From the NCBI GenBank assembly GCA_013396525.1, contig VWYX01000014.1, forward strand, positions 1,488,001 through 1,552,000: 64,000 nt of DNA. The letters run 5' to 3'. The position numbers and the translations under genes are program-made. Shown piece after piece: positions 63,501 through 64,000 of the stretch; position 1 is the first letter of the stretch; every line of letters starts with the position of its first letter. The stretch is from Chaetorhynchus papuensis. Taxonomy: Eukaryota > Chordata > Aves > Passeriformes > Rhipiduridae. Below the pieces are notes generated by a model. It saw nothing but the letters and a program-made list of their open reading frames with translations. It was not told the origin of the DNA and ran no database searches.

Positions 63501-64000
63501 GAAGTGTGCATCTTTGATATTGTGGACACATAATTGCATGAACAAAATAAATACCAGAAGTGAAGAAAGTATGTTCTTAAAAATCTCAAAATACTTTCTA
63601 TTAAGTCTTCCATAAAATGTGATAATACAAATAAATGTTTTCACCTATTTCTAAATTTGAAATTACATTATCAGATTCATTTTTAGTTATGATATGGAAA
63701 GCGTGAAGATCTAGTCCTTTTGAGTTAATGTTTTACAGATTCGCAAATTTATTGTTTCCTAGGACTGCTAATTATTTGATACAAATACAAGGTGCAGTTT
63801 CAATCCCATATTATAATAAAACAATGAAAAAAAACCCAGGAAAGTTCTTTTTCATCAGTTTCCTGTAGCCTTGAGATGCAGTTAAAATCTGAGCAGTTCA
63901 TTTGAGTGAGTTTTGATTTATTGCAACAATGGGCAATCTTAGCTGCAGGCTTTGGGGAATTCCAAAGCATCAACGCTAAGTTTACTTGATTGCATTGCAA
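57506..64000 (+). other. CPEB3: CPEB3 intron 4 (partial)
   Basis: The next exons (the optional microexon encoding an Arg-rich segment, then the exon leading into the first RNA-recognition motif) are not visible, so the intron extends past the right edge. It contains a (TTTG)n tract at 62406-62436. Otherwise it is AT-rich with short domain-less ORFs. A microexon could be missed by eye. Confidence 0.8.
62406..62436 (+). repeat. (TTTG)n microsatellite
   Basis: About seven tandem TTTG units lie in CPEB3 intron 4, flanked by C-rich sequence. No adjoining retroposon body is recognisable. Confidence 0.95.

Overview
The window is vertebrate nuclear DNA, almost certainly avian. Evidence: long AT-rich introns with canonical GT/AG exons, a CpG-island promoter, CR1-type LINE remnants (the main bird/reptile retroposon), and a MARCHF5 first exon encoding MAEQTGLALPQTMD, which I recall as the bird-type N terminus (mammals start differently). 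It holds the 5' halves of two genes arranged head to head, MARCHF5 (minus strand, running left) and CPEB3 (plus strand, running right). The same arrangement is known on human 10q23. Both genes leave the window unfinished.

Layout. Positions 1-743 are MARCHF5 intron 3 (partial). Exon 3 is 744-874, intron 2 is 875-4573, exon 2 (RING-CH) is 4574-4776, intron 1 is 4777-19778 and coding exon 1 is 19779-19822. A CpG island at about 19450-20700 is the shared promoter. It carries two ACTACAAYTCCC-type (ZNF143/THAP11) motifs between the genes. CPEB3 then has a probable first exon ending at 20317, intron 1 (about 20318-28249) with a promoter-like block at 27.37-27.9 kb, the large coding exon 28250-29157, intron 2 (29158-48544), exon 48545-48704 with an internal alternative donor, intron 3 (48705-57448), exon 57449-57505, and the start of intron 4.

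Joining the exons gives continuous reading frames with matching phases. For MARCHF5, 44+203+131 nt give 126 codons. For CPEB3, 897+160+57 nt give 371 codons plus 1 nt. MARCHF5 (MITOL) is a mitochondrial outer-membrane E3 ubiquitin ligase. CPEB3 is an RNA-binding regulator of mRNA translation, best studied at synapses. They share a promoter but not, as far as known, a pathway.

No new biological system is evident. The best leads are: (1) an upstream ATG in CPEB3 exon 1 that stays in frame after splicing and would add 22 residues; (2) an internal donor exactly 69 nt upstream of the main donor in the 48.5 kb exon, matching the known 23-residue optional segment; (3) a second CPEB3 promoter with tandem TATA boxes; (4) the paired ZNF143/THAP11-type sites. 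Most other open reading frames are chance ORFs in introns or in the stop-poor CpG island.
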